From: Trichobilharzia szidati
Taxonomy: Eukaryota; Platyhelminthes; Trematoda; Strigeidida; Schistosomatidae
Reading direction: 5' to 3'
DNA length: 64,000 nucleotides
NCBI GenBank assembly: GCA_944472155.2
Contig: OX235277.1
Coordinates: 32,188,804 to 32,252,803 of the forward strand
Shown here: in pieces, positions 12,566 to 22,450 of the stretch
Position numbering within the stretch: position 1 is the stretch's first letter
Layout: every line of letters begins with the position of its first letter
Notes under the pieces: generated by a model
The model's input: the letters and a program-made list of their open reading frames with translations, nothing else
The model's database searches: none
What the model was told of the DNA's origin: nothing
Program-made: the position numbers and the translations under genes

Positions 12566-12778
12566 TTGCCTTCTGCTGTTACATTTGGTGTCTTTCCCTG
12601 CCGACAAATGGAAGTCCTATGCCCTGCAGCTTTTGGAGAAGGTGACATACAGATCTTCTGGCAGGACTACGAAGCTGTTGCGCAGTTGAGTGGTGTTCAA
12701 GATCCGCCAGCGATGAGCCTGTTACTGGAAACGCTGCTGGGAGGTTGGGTGAAGGCAGCATATGATAGTGTGAGGTGA
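12566..12778 (+). pseudogene. Possible LTR-retrotransposon gag N-terminal fragment
   Basis: A 70-codon frame with CPAAFGEGDIQIFWQDYEAV and LLLETLLGGWVKAAYDSV. The pattern F.G.GD...F..D+E followed by L...L.G.A...Y resembles the N-terminal gag region of Ty3/Gypsy elements. The reading then hits a stop, and no protease, RT or RNase H follows. Gag is poorly conserved, so the call is tentative. The alternative is a chance open frame, although the regular hydrophobic spacing argues against that. Confidence 0.4.
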
Positions 12779-14690
12779 ATCCCCGACGAAAACGAGCCAG
12801 GGTCATTCAAATTTCCTCTGAAGTGTGAAGAACCATGCATGGACACTATGAGGTGGAGTCACGTACACACGATCAGAAATGTAAACAAAGGACGTGGGAA
12901 TTACGGAAGAACGGGAGGTCATTTAAAACCTCAATAGTCCAATTGTAACTACATAGAGTATAGAAGAATTTCATGGCACCGGATATTTTTGAGAAACTAC
13001 AACTTCGCTGGTGATTACACTTTTTCTACTTAAAAGACACCATTGACTTATATAAAAGAAAAGACGTCCAGCAGACTTACTATTTTCAGCGCCATCCTTC
13101 TCAAGCTATTCCACCACATGTATATAGTAAATTTTCTTACCAACAAAAGGGGTATCTCCAAAGATGCGGCTTCAGATTTGCAAATTTTGGATAATAAATC
13201 AGATAATTTGTAAAAATGTCAATCGGATGGAAACTGAAGTAAAACTTAAGTAAATTGAGCGACGTAACATAAATGACGGGATTGAATAGAATTCAACCAA
13301 AATCGAACGAGAATCAACTTAACAACAGTGGTAATAATGAGCAGAAATTCGGTAGGAATGAGAGAAGAAAATAACGCAACTCAAAACGATAAGAATCAAA
13401 AATTATCTATCCAGTGTCAAGACAGATCAGGTCCTTCGTAGATTCAGTGACAGAAAATACTTCTGTATTCGGAACACGGGATTTAACATGTGAGTGGCCA
13501 GAACTACTACGGTTCGCAGAAGTCTGATTCGTACTGGGTGACTTTGAATTTGGTTTGTGTGTTGGTTTGGCATCTGTGTACCACTGCTACTCGAGTCTAA
13601 GGAAGATGGTTTATTTCGGAAGGTGAATAAGGGTTGTATTGACATTACATTGTGGCAGTGTGTTCCTTGTACCCATACTTAGCAGCACCCTTCACGAGAC
13701 GTAAACATAGTGCCTTTTCTTGATTAGCTAAGCGGGTCTAGATGCAACCTGATCATCAGGATAAAGTGAGCTACATTAAGTGGATAGTAAATTGCGGAGG
13801 AATATTGGGATAAACGGCCAAACTCTAATCATTCAAGCGGCTTTAGAGTTCCTCGCGAAGTATCGGTAGACAGCCTTTTAGAAATACATGCCTCAATCAT
13901 TAGGAAAACTGTTTCATTTCGTGATAACGTCGATTAATGCTGCTGTTACCCATTCCACATCATTACAAAGCACCTTTTTCCTGAAAATATTCAATGAAAT
14001 GCACCGGTCTGGAGCGTAGTACCACAAGACTGGAAATAAGTAAATGACTGTAACTTTATACCAAAAGAAAAGTTACCAATAACATTTAATAAGATGTTTA
14101 CAGCACTGGTTCCAGAATGATTCAGTGACAAATTTAAAAAGGTATAATAAGCAGTCTAGCCTCCATAGCAGCCTGTAAAGAGCTATTCACCTCAAAGAAA
14201 GGCGAGCAAGAGTTTAATGGTTTGCAGTAAACACAGTATTCTTCGTGATTAATCGATCAGTAGTTTTGCCACAATGAGGTTCACTAGCTATAAAGTCATT
14301 AAGCTTTTAATGGCCATTACCCTAGGACTACAGCAAACCATAGTGCAGCAGATGTGAAACGTTTTTAAAGTATTACAGTTTCCACACAAGGCACTTTCCA
14401 GCTCCCGTTGCGTTATTTTTAGCAGTGTCTACTCGAATGCATTTCAGACGTCGTCTGAGTGTCGTTGTGTCGGACAGTGGATGATTTCACTACGAATCTC
14501 TAGTCGTCTTAAAGGGAGAAATCTTCGAGCTAACTTCAGGACAAAATTAGTGGCTGTTATCACGGATACAACGTTATTTATAGATCCAATTATTCAAACT
14601 TTAAAGATATTATTGTTACACCATATTATATATATTAGATTAACATGCCCAAGTAGACCCAAATCAGTAAGTCTATGGTTTTCAAGTAAT
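12779..14690. other. No gene recognised; one possible LINE RT scrap
   Basis: Near 14005-14110 the + strand reads PVWSVVPQDWK then FIPKEKLPITFNKMF, which resembles the P..W..AVV.PIPKK...NYRPIS region of LINE RTs, but it is short and has a stop. The rest is AT-rich and unassigned. A 72-codon antisense frame at 13427-13645 has no recognisable motif. Confidence 0.35.
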
Positions 14691-14871
14691 TTTCGTTGAC
14701 TGTATTTGACAGTGACATTACTGCTACGGATTTCGTTGTTGTTGTCCCTGCCTTTCCTGTTGTGATTTTTGTCCCCTTTGCTGTTGATGTTCTGATTGGT
14801 TTATTCCTTGTTTTCCTGCTGCTAAATGGAGCAACCCGAAAAGTCGCCTCTCTGTAAACTTTGCATTCATG
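14691..14871 (+). mobile_element. Probable 5' flank of the SR2-like RTE split by PLE dimer 1
   Basis: T/G-rich sequence ending just before the dimer. Because the dimer is bounded by a perfect 14-bp duplication whose second copy continues into the RTE leader at 19209, this stretch was contiguous with 19209 onward before insertion. It is therefore probably the RTE 5' untranslated region, though its outer limit is not visible. Confidence 0.45.
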
Positions 14872-14885
14872 TAACAATCCCCTTC
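14872..14885 (+). repeat. Target-site duplication, left copy (PLE dimer 1)
   Basis: The 14 bases TAACAATCCCCTTC are identical to 19195-19208 and directly flank the inverted PLE dimer. Restoring one copy joins the flanks into continuous sequence. Confidence 0.9.
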
Positions 14886-15012
14886 CATTATGGGTAAATT
14901 TTATTTTGATAGAGTCTCACAGTGTTATACAGTAAAATTTACTGATGACGTTTCGAGCACAATTTATTGCTCATAATCATATCAAGGTAATCACACGACT
15001 TCCTAAATTCAT

Positions 15013-16992
15013 TTATATAGTTCCATTATTTTTCACTTGATTTCCACTTGATTTGATTGGTAGTGTTATTTTCCATATTTCGGGTATTAGTGATGATTCA
15101 TTCCTATTGCACGTGTTGGGTGTAGATTCGATGAACAAAGATTCAGTAATCAACCTCTCTCTCCACCTACCTAGATTACTTTTTAGAATTTTAACCCTCT
15201 CCCACCCTATTGTGTGGTTGTGTGTTAATGCATGCATTGCAATTGCCGAGCTTTTTTCTAAATTACTTATCTTTTCTGGGTCAACCATTCTTATCTTAGC
15301 TAAATTCTTATGTTCTGACAATCTGACTATTCCTGACCTACTAGTTTGACCTATGTAGTTGACCTCACAGTCATTGCAGGGTATTTTGTAAATTATATTA
15401 TTTTGTCTAATTGGGTCCACTGGGTCCTTTAACCTACAGAGCTTGTCCCTGAGTGAGTTTGTAGGTTTAAATGCCACCCTAATTCCTGCTTTATTTAGAA
15501 TCCTACGTAGGGTCTCAGATGTCCCCTCTTTATATGGTATAACTGTCGATGACTTATATTCTCTCTTATTTATGTTATCATTACTAGTTCCACAATTATT
15601 TTTATTTTGTTTTTGGCCTTTAGTTATCTTCCTAATGAATTTTAAAGGATAATTATTCAACACCAACGCTTCTTCTATCTGTTTTATCTCGTCATTTAGG
15701 TCTTTTTTTGTGCTACTTAGTGCTATGGCTCGGTTTGTTAGACACTTAACTAAGCCTGCCTTAACAGTTAACGGATGCGACGAATTAAAATCTAAATATC
15801 TATTAGAATGCGTTGGTTTTCTATACACACTAGTGTGAAGTTTACCTTCTTCTATTCGTTTTATTTTACAATCTAGCATAGCCAACTCTCCTTGTTCATC
15901 TTCCGATTCAAATGTGAATTTTATCCCCTCTACTAGTGAGTTAATATGTGTCAAGAAGCTAGAGATATGTTCTGTTTTTAACACTGTGAAAGTGTCATCC
16001 ACATATCTCCACCATATTTTTGGAGTAGGATTAAACGTATTAAGTGCCATATTTTCCCAGCTATCCATAAATATATCTGCTACGATAGGGGATATTGGTG
16101 ATCCCATTGCTACACCTTCAGTTTGTCTATATATTTTGCCTTGGAATCTAAAGATAGTAGATGTGAGGCATAGCTGAACCCCTAAAATAATTTCTTCAAT
16201 GGACAGCTTTGTCCTATGATTGAGTTCAGTATCCGCAGTTAGTTCTTTTTTAACTGCTTCTAAGGCCATATTGACTGGTATATTAGTATAAAGACTGGTT
16301 ATATCAAAACTAACCATTGTTTCATCATTATCTAGTTGTATGTCATTTAGTTTATTTTTCATTTCATATGAATTAGTTAGTCTAGAATTTGAACGATTTC
16401 TAATGGGACATAATATTAGAGCTAAATGTTTTGATAATTCATATGTAGGGGTATTTCTAAAATCTACTATTGGTCTTATGGGATAACCTGGCTTATGTAT
16501 TTTAATAGTACCATACATCCTACTAGCATTATTAGTTTTAGGCATTAAATTAAACCATTTTGACTCACCCAGTGACGGCTTCATTCTGCGTACTAATTCC
16601 GCTGTGGATTTTTTAACCTTATTCATTATTGTGTCTACGGGCTTCTTAATTTCCTCATATGGACCCATTTCAATATGTTCATTGACTTTCTTGATGTAGT
16701 CAGATTTATCCAAAACTACGGTGGCGTTTCCTTTGTCAGCTTTTGCGATGACAATATTTTTATCCTGTTTTAGATTAATTAAAGCTTCTCTTTCCGACTT
16801 TGTCAAGTTTGATTTTGCCTTCTTTTGATTTTTTAGGGTTAATGCACATTGTGCTCGAACCTCTTCTGCTGTTGTTTTATCTATTGAACCTAGTGCTACT
16901 TCTATGTTAGGAATGACATCCTCTGGTTTTAATTTATTAACTGTTACGTTGAAATTTAGTCCTTTCTCCAGTACTTTTATCTCACTGGAGCT
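15013..16992 (-). CDS. PLE RT/GIY-YIG polyprotein, left arm, 5'-partial
   Basis: Penelope-type polyprotein: reverse transcriptase followed by a GIY-YIG nuclease, which would nick the target and copy element RNA. The frame is open from the arm junction at 16992 to the stop at 15013. RT landmarks are [12 protein letters not shown] (motif A), [17 protein letters not shown] (motif B) and WWRYVDDTF (motif C, YVDD). Near the C-terminus [16 protein letters not shown] supplies the GIY-YIG-like core, with R and EH residues after it. The N-terminus is missing beyond the junction, where the minus strand meets a TGA. An 11-bp duplication near the 3' end shifts the frame and removes the final 20-odd residues that dimer 2 retains (ending NKLCSKRHQ). 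Confidence 0.9.
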   Translation of the reverse strand, partial: SSSEIKVLEKGLNFNVTVNKLKPEDVIPNIEVALGSIDKTTAEEVRAQCALTLKNQKKAKSNLTKSEREALINLKQDKNIVIAKADKGNATVVLDKSDYIKKVNEHIEMGPYEEIKKPVDTIMNKVKKSTAELVRRMKPSLGESKWFNLMPKTNNASRMYGTIKIHKPGYPIRPIVDFRNTPTYELSKHLALILCPIRNRSNSRLTNSYEMKNKLNDIQLDNDETMVSFDITSLYTNIPVNMALEAVKKELTADTELNHRTKLSIEEIILGVQLCLTSTIFRFQGKIYRQTEGVAMGSPISPIVADIFMDSWENMALNTFNPTPKIWWRYVDDTFTVLKTEHISSFLTHINSLVEGIKFTFESEDEQGELAMLDCKIKRIEEGKLHTSVYRKPTHSNRYLDFNSSHPLTVKAGLVKCLTNRAIALSSTKKDLNDEIKQIEEALVLNNYPLKFIRKITKGQKQNKNNCGTSNDNINKREYKSSTVIPYKEGTSETLRRILNKAGIRVAFKPTNSLRDKLCRLKDPVDPIRQNNIIYKIPCNDCEVNYIGQTSRSGIVRLSEHKNLAKIRMVDPEKISNLEKSSAIAMHALTHNHTIGWERVKILKSNLGRWRERLITESLFIESTPNTCNRNESSLIPEIWKITLPIKSSGNQVKNNGTI

Positions 16993-16993
16993 T

Positions 16994-17043
16994 CATCCTC
17001 GATCGACAAAACAAAGTGGGTGATCAACCTCTCATCAAGGGAA
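16994..17043 (+). other. Unpaired centre (loop) of PLE dimer 1
   Basis: These 50 bp have no inverted partner. They read in frame into the right-arm protein (DKTKWVINLSSREL), so they are 5' element sequence present only in the right copy. The palindrome starts on either side with AAGCTCCAGTGAG and its complement. Confidence 0.8.
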
Positions 17044-19026
17044 CTAAGCTCCAGTGAGATAAAAGTACTGGAGAAAGGACTAAATTTCAACGTAACAGTT
17101 AATAAATTAAAACCAGAGGATGTCATTCCTAACATAGAAGTAGCACTAGGTTCAATAGATAAAACAACAGCAGAAGAGGTTCGAGCACAATGTGCATTAA
17201 CCCTAAAAAATCAAAAGAAGGCAAAATCAAACTTGACAAAGTCGGAAAGAGAAGCTTTAATTAATCTAAAACAGGATAAAAATATTGTCATCGCAAAAGC
17301 TGACAAAGGAAACGCCACCGTAGTTTTGGATAAATCTGACTACATCAAGAAAGTCAATGAACATATTGAAATGGGTCCATATGAGGAAATTAAGAAGCCC
17401 GTAGACACAATAATGAATAAGGTTAAAAAATCCACAGCGGAATTAGTACGCAGAATGAAGCCGTCACTGGGTGAGTCAAAATGGTTTAATTTAATGCCTA
17501 AAACTAATAATGCCAGTAGGATGTATGGTACTATTAAAATACATAAGCCAGGTTATCCCATAAGACCAATAGTAGATTTTAGAAATACCCCTACATATGA
17601 ATTATCAAAACATTTAGCTCTAATATTATGTCCCATTAGAAATCGTTCAAATTCTAGACTAACTAATTCATATGAAATGAAAAATAAACTAAATGACATA
17701 CAACTAGATAATGATGAAACAATGGTTAGTTTTGATATAACCAGTCTTTATACTAATATACCAGTCAATATGGCCTTAGAAGCAGTTAAAAAAGAACTAA
17801 CTGCGGATACTGAACTCAATCATAGGACAAAGCTGTCCATTGAAGAAATTATTTTAGGGGTTCAGCTATGCCTCACATCTACTATCTTTAGATTCCAAGG
17901 CAAAATATATAGACAAACTGAAGGTGTAGCAATGGGATCACCAATATCCCCTATCGTAGCAGATATATTTATGGATAGCTGGGAAAATATGGCACTTAAT
18001 ACGTTTAATCCTACTCCAAAAATATGGTGGAGATATGTGGATGACACTTTCACAGTGTTAAAAACAGAACATATCTCTAGCTTCTTGACACATATTAACT
18101 CACTAGTAGAGGGGATAAAATTCACATTTGAATCGGAAGATGAACAAGGAGAGTTGGCTATGCTAGATTGTAAAATAAAACGAATAGAAGAAGGTAAACT
18201 TCACACTAGTGTGTATAGAAAACCAACGCATTCTAATAGATATTTAGATTTTAATTCGTCGCATCCGTTAACTGTTAAGGCAGGCTTAGTTAAGTGTCTA
18301 ACAAACCGAGCCATAGCACTAAGTAGCACAAAAAAAGACCTAAATGACGAGATAAAACAGATAGAAGAAGCGTTGGTGTTGAATAATTATCCTTTAAAAT
18401 TCATTAGGAAGATAACTAAAGGCCAAAAACAAAATAAAAATAATTGTGGAACTAGTAATGATAACATAAATAAGAGAGAATATAAGTCATCGACAGTTAT
18501 ACCATATAAAGAGGGGACATCTGAGACCCTACGTAGGATTCTAAATAAAGCAGGAATTAGGGTGGCATTTAAACCTACAAACTCACTCAGGGACAAGCTC
18601 TGTAGGTTAAAGGACCCAGTGGACCCAATTAGACAAAATAATATAATTTACAAAATACCCTGCAGTGACTGTGAGGTCAACTACATAGGTCAAACTAGTA
18701 GGTCAGGAATAGTCAGATTGTCAGAACATAAGAATTTAGCTAAGATAAGAATGGTTGACCCAGAAAAGATAAGTAATTTAGAAAAAAGCTCGGCAATTGC
18801 AATGCATGCATTAACACACAACCACACAATAGGGTGGGAGAGGGTTAAAATTCTAAAAAGTAATCTAGGTAGGTGGAGAGAGAGGTTGATTACTGAATCT
18901 TTGTTCATCGAATCTACACCCAACACGTGCAATAGGAATGAATCATCACTAATACCCGAAATATGGAAAATAACACTACCAATCAAATCAAGTGGAAATC
19001 AAGTGAAAAATAATGGAACTATATAA
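17020..19026 (+). CDS. PLE RT/GIY-YIG polyprotein, right arm, 5'-partial
   Basis: The longest open frame in the window: 668 codons from a GTG at 17020, and open further upstream to about 16993, so the real N-terminus is lost by truncation and GTG is only a convenient limit. The N-terminal part has NLSSREL and LEKGLNFNV, typical of the start of PLE proteins. It then carries RT motifs A ([12 protein letters not shown]), B ([10 protein letters not shown]) and C (YVDD), and the GIY-YIG core [16 protein letters not shown] followed by REH-type residues. All catalytic motifs look intact. As in the left arm, an 11-bp duplication near the end shifts the frame so that it ends KNNGTI. The lack of other disruptions suggests recent insertion. 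Confidence 0.92.
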   Translation: MINLSSRELSSSEIKVLEKGLNFNVTVNKLKPEDVIPNIEVALGSIDKTTAEEVRAQCALTLKNQKKAKSNLTKSEREALINLKQDKNIVIAKADKGNATVVLDKSDYIKKVNEHIEMGPYEEIKKPVDTIMNKVKKSTAELVRRMKPSLGESKWFNLMPKTNNASRMYGTIKIHKPGYPIRPIVDFRNTPTYELSKHLALILCPIRNRSNSRLTNSYEMKNKLNDIQLDNDETMVSFDITSLYTNIPVNMALEAVKKELTADTELNHRTKLSIEEIILGVQLCLTSTIFRFQGKIYRQTEGVAMGSPISPIVADIFMDSWENMALNTFNPTPKIWWRYVDDTFTVLKTEHISSFLTHINSLVEGIKFTFESEDEQGELAMLDCKIKRIEEGKLHTSVYRKPTHSNRYLDFNSSHPLTVKAGLVKCLTNRAIALSSTKKDLNDEIKQIEEALVLNNYPLKFIRKITKGQKQNKNNCGTSNDNINKREYKSSTVIPYKEGTSETLRRILNKAGIRVAFKPTNSLRDKLCRLKDPVDPIRQNNIIYKIPCSDCEVNYIGQTSRSGIVRLSEHKNLAKIRMVDPEKISNLEKSSAIAMHALTHNHTIGWERVKILKSNLGRWRERLITESLFIESTPNTCNRNESSLIPEIWKITLPIKSSGNQVKNNGTI

Positions 19027-19194
19027 ATGAATTTAGGAAGTCGTGTGATTACCTTGATATGATTATGAGCAATAAATTGTGCTCGAAACGTCATCAGTAA
19101 ATTTTACTGTATAACACTGTGAGACTCTATCAAAATAAAATTTACCCATAATGGAATTACACTCTACCACAGTGCCCAAGTTTTATTCTTATAT

Positions 19195-19208
19195 TAACAA
19201 TCCCCTTC
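19195..19208 (+). repeat. Target-site duplication, right copy (PLE dimer 1)
   Basis: Identical to 14872-14885. Immediately afterwards the RTE leader resumes. Confidence 0.9.
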
Positions 19209-19310
19209 TCAGGCGTGAGGAAAACAACCCCACCCAGTAAACAAAACTGCTACAGAAAGTTTAGTAGGATAAGTTTCCTTGCAACAAAAGAAAAGTCTCT
19301 GTGGGGACAT

Positions 19311-20240
19311 GGAGTGTTCGCATTATGTATGAGATTGGCATAGCTACCCAAATTGTAAATAAGATGAAAAGACATGGTGTTCAAGTACTGGGAAATGTGA
19401 AAGCAGATATAATAGGAGTGGGCTCACAGAATCGTCTACAGGATAGTCAGTGATCTGCTCCGGTCACCCAGAAGAAAACCACGAGCACACAGAGGGTGTG
19501 GCTATCATGATTTCGTCAATGGCAACGATAGCTTTCATACAACGGAAGGAGTTCTTCCCCAGGATGATGTTAAAATCCTAATAGGAGATGTAAAGGAATA
19601 TGAACATTGTACGTTGATTCATTGACCTTGGTAGCCATTTGCGGGCAACTTGAAGGCGCGAATGGTTCGATCGTGTACAATTTGAAGAAAACGAAAGAAT
19701 ACGGATAAAAGTATGTTACATTTATTGTAAAACATTTGTTCACAGACTTTGCACTAATCTTGATTTTAATTGCCAAACAATACTTCTTTCCTACAAGTAC
19801 TGGTGTTTTGGAGTTAAAGCCGAGAAGCAGTCGTGGTAATTATTGGTTCGGTGCGTCTTAGAAAATAATAGGAACTTAGGGTTAAGTTCCTTGACAGGAG
19901 ACATGAACGCCAAACTGGGACCAGACAACACAGGGAGAGAAATCATCATGGATAGAAAAGCTTTCGGATAAATGAATGAAAATGGAGAACTCCTCGCTGA
20001 CATCTGCGCCTTCAATAAATTAGTGATTGGCGGCAGCGTATACAAGCACAAGGGTATCCACAAGGCTACATAGGTGTCACCAAACGGGCGAACCGGAAAC
20101 CAGATTGACTTCATGGAAGTGGAGAGGCTGCTTACTAGACACAAAAGTAAGGAAAGGAGCAGACGTAGGCTCAGACCACTATCTCGTGCAGGGAACATTT
20201 CAAATCAAATTTAGAACTTTCAAGGAAACGGGAGCTTGAG
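19311..20240 (+). pseudogene. RTE endonuclease domain, frameshifted
   Basis: EN domain of the RTE LINE. The first block reads RIMYEIGIATQIVNKMKRHG, matching the NVRTM.E.GK..QI..EM+ start of RTE endonucleases. After several breaks the frame continues as GDMNAKLGPDNTGRE, the GD(L/M)NAK catalytic region, then NENGELLADICAFNKLVIGG, HKGIHKAT and VSPNGRTGNQIDF, ending with SDHYLVQGTF, which keeps the SDH catalytic pair. A stop replaces Trp after IHKAT, and another interrupts near 19970. The linker to the RT follows. Confidence 0.85.
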
Positions 20241-20940
20241 ATAGACTACAAGCCAAGTTCAATACTCAAAATCTGAAGAATCAGGATACAAAGGATATCT
20301 TCACTGCAGTCATAAGGGAAAGGGCGGAGACACAAATCAACACTAGCGAAGAGGCAAGCGTTGAAGAGCACTAGAACAGTCTGAAAGCAGTGTGGAGTCA
20401 ATCCTGCAAGGAGGTTCTAAACAGAAAGAGGAAACAGGACAAACAGTGGCTCACTACAGGCGCATGGAGACTAATATAAGAGAGGAGGATGGTGTAACAA
20501 AAGATTGTCCAGTGCATCGATGAGAAACAAAAACAGGAGTCGATTGCAAGCTACAATACACTGAAACAAAAGAGTGAAGAAGTGTGCCAGCGAAGACAAA
20601 AGAAAATATTATGAAGTTGTGGCAAATGAAGCAGAAGAAGCTGCGAGCGAAGGAGACCTCAAAACACTACCAAACAACTAGGTTCCTATTGTGGAAGAGA
20701 TCAACACAAATTGGGCCAGGGAAAGATGACAACAAGAAGTCACTCACCAAAGAGGTGGAGCAAAGGAAACACTGAGATGAGCACTTCAAAAGACTTTCAA
20801 ATCGACCGCCACCTAGAACGCTCCAAATAATACCAACATCGGAAGCGGAACTACCAGTGGACATCAACCCTCCGACGAGAACAGAAATCCTGAAGGCAAT
20901 AAGATGCTTAAAGCTGGAAAAGCAGCAGGACCAGACGTAA
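20241..20940 (+). pseudogene. RTE linker between EN and RT
   Basis: Broken frames with charged, helical text such as RLQAKFNTQNLKNQDTKD, LKAVWSQSCKEVL and RRQKKIL, which fit the EN-RT linker of RTE proteins. Frame changes occur about every 150-200 bp. Confidence 0.6.
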
Positions 20941-22440
20941 TAACAGCAAAGGCACTGAAAATAGACCCAGAGACATCAGCTGACTAGATGACACCACTAC
21001 CGAAGAAGGTGTGGAAAGAGGGCAAGGTAAGGTACCTGCGGATTGGAAGAAAGGCTACTTATTCAAACTGCCAATGAAAGGGGACTTAGGTCATTGTAGG
21101 AACTGGCGCGTTATTATGCTCCTGTCCATCCCAAGCAAAATACTAAGCCGCATCATCCTGGAGAGAATCAAACACGACCTGGATGAAAAAATTCGACCGG
21201 AACAGGCTGGATTCAGGAGAAACAAGTCATGCATCGATCAAATCGCCACATTACGGGTCATCATTGAACAGAGCTTGGAATGGCAGTCAGCTCTCTATCT
21301 CAACTTCATCGACTTTGAAAGGGCTTTTTACAGCGTCGATCGAGAGGTGCTTTGGCAACTATTTCGCTACTTCGGGGTGCCACCGACAATTATACATCTC
21401 ATCCAGCAGCTGTACGACAATGCTGCCTGCCAAGTAATCCACAACGGGAAACTTACGGAATCCTTCGAAGTGAGGACAGGAGTAAGACAAGGCTGTCTAC
21501 TATCGCCAATGATTTTCCTGATTGCAGTAGATTGGATAATGCGACAAATAGCGGGCAATGTGGAAACAGGCACAAAATTGACTCACACAAAAAGCTTGGA
21601 GGATCTGGACTTCGCCGATGATATATGTCTGATTTCCCACAAACTGGAAGATATGCAAGCGAAAAGCAACAAGTTGGCAGAAGAAACATCAAAGATAGGC
21701 CTTCAGGTGAGTATAGAGAAAAAAGGTGATGATGAAGATTCTTGGCCAACAGCAACAGCAACAACAGCAGACAACAATGAGCATAAATGGGAGAAATCTG
21801 AAAGAAGCAACCTCCTTTACCCACCTAACTTCGAAGTATCGTTTCAACTGCAGGTGGGCGGAACTGATGAGGATATCAAAGCGAGAATGGAGAAAACAAG
21901 GCAAGTTTTCATTACTCTCAAGTCTGTGTGGAGATCAACAGCACTCAGAATGAAAAATAACATCCGGGTTTTCAACTCCAATGCGAAGTCAGTGCTATTT
22001 AATATACGGATCAGAGACTTGGCGCGTCACAAAGGCACTTCGAACAAACTACAGACCTTCATCAACATCTGTCTTCGCTCAATAATTCGCTCAAGATCAG
22101 GTTGTTGGCCAGAAAAGATCAGCTACGGGGAGGGATCTCTAGGAACCAACCAACCAGGAAGCGTTTGTGCAGCGAATATGCAGGAAGAAATGGAGGTGGA
22201 TTGGCTAAACTCTGAGAAAACCATCAATTTACATCACACACCAGGTCATTGCTCGAGTGTAACCTGAATAGGAAGTGCAAGTTGGTAACCAATTAGAGAT
22301 TGACATGGAGGAGGTCGTGCGATGAGGGGATGAAAGCATGTAGGCGCACATGGAGCCAGGTGAAAGCGTTGGAGGAGAACCGAACGAAGTGGAGACGTGC
22401 GGCTGAAACCCTATGTTACTCTAGGAACTAAAGGAAACAA
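20941..22440 (+). pseudogene. RTE reverse transcriptase and C-terminus
   Basis: RT of RTE copy 1. The long frame 21011-22267 has [30 protein letters not shown] (fingers), [17 protein letters not shown] (motif A), [14 protein letters not shown] (motif B) and [12 protein letters not shown] (motif C, FADD). Near 21720 a small frameshift in a CAG-rich stretch makes the text diverge from copy 2 until TDEDIKARM resumes. The C-terminal region then loses the YGSETW segment seen in copy 2 ([13 protein letters not shown]) by further indels. The catalytic box is intact, but the downstream breaks and the broken EN mean the copy is dead. Confidence 0.9.
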
Positions 22441-22450
22441 TTGTAACATA

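Larger units (their letters stand above)
14886..19194. mobile_element. Head-to-head inverted PLE dimer 1, one insertion
   Basis: Two 5'-truncated Penelope-like copies lie in opposite orientation with their 5' ends meeting. The left arm (14886-16993) reads on minus and the right arm (17044-19194) on plus, with a 50-bp unpaired centre. The proteins of the two arms agree over about 600 residues except for one Asn/Ser change; at the DNA level I saw a single A/G difference. The right tail runs to TTATTCTTATAT; the left tail stops about 45 bases earlier at the CCATTATGGG side. One 14-bp duplication flanks the whole structure, so it entered an RTE copy as one unit. Confidence 0.9.
19209..22450 (+). 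mobile_element. SR2-like RTE-clade LINE, copy 1 (decayed)
   Basis: Near full-length RTE-type non-LTR element on the + strand, interrupted in its 5' leader by PLE dimer 1. It has an EN domain, a linker and an RT domain in the order expected for schistosome SR2. The 3' end (CCTATGTTACTCTAGGAAC then AAAGGAAACAATTG) matches the 3' end of copy 2 at 46060-46100. Several frameshifts and stops make it non-autonomous. Confidence 0.85.

Noticed and set aside
15053..16177. Open frames of 69-98 codons opposite the PLE coding strand, repeated in all four arms (also 17862-18986, 40064-41173, 41371-42480)
   Set aside because: They are the antisense shadows of the PLE protein; their conservation follows from that of the PLE sequence.
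19046..19110. Hairpin GAGCA/TGCTC followed by CGAAACGTC in the PLE tail as a hammerhead ribozyme
   Set aside because: The CTGATGA box is missing, and in dimer 2 the hairpin is part of the coding end (NKLCSKRHQ). The one apparent compensatory change in the 50.4-kb relative is explained by codon changes.
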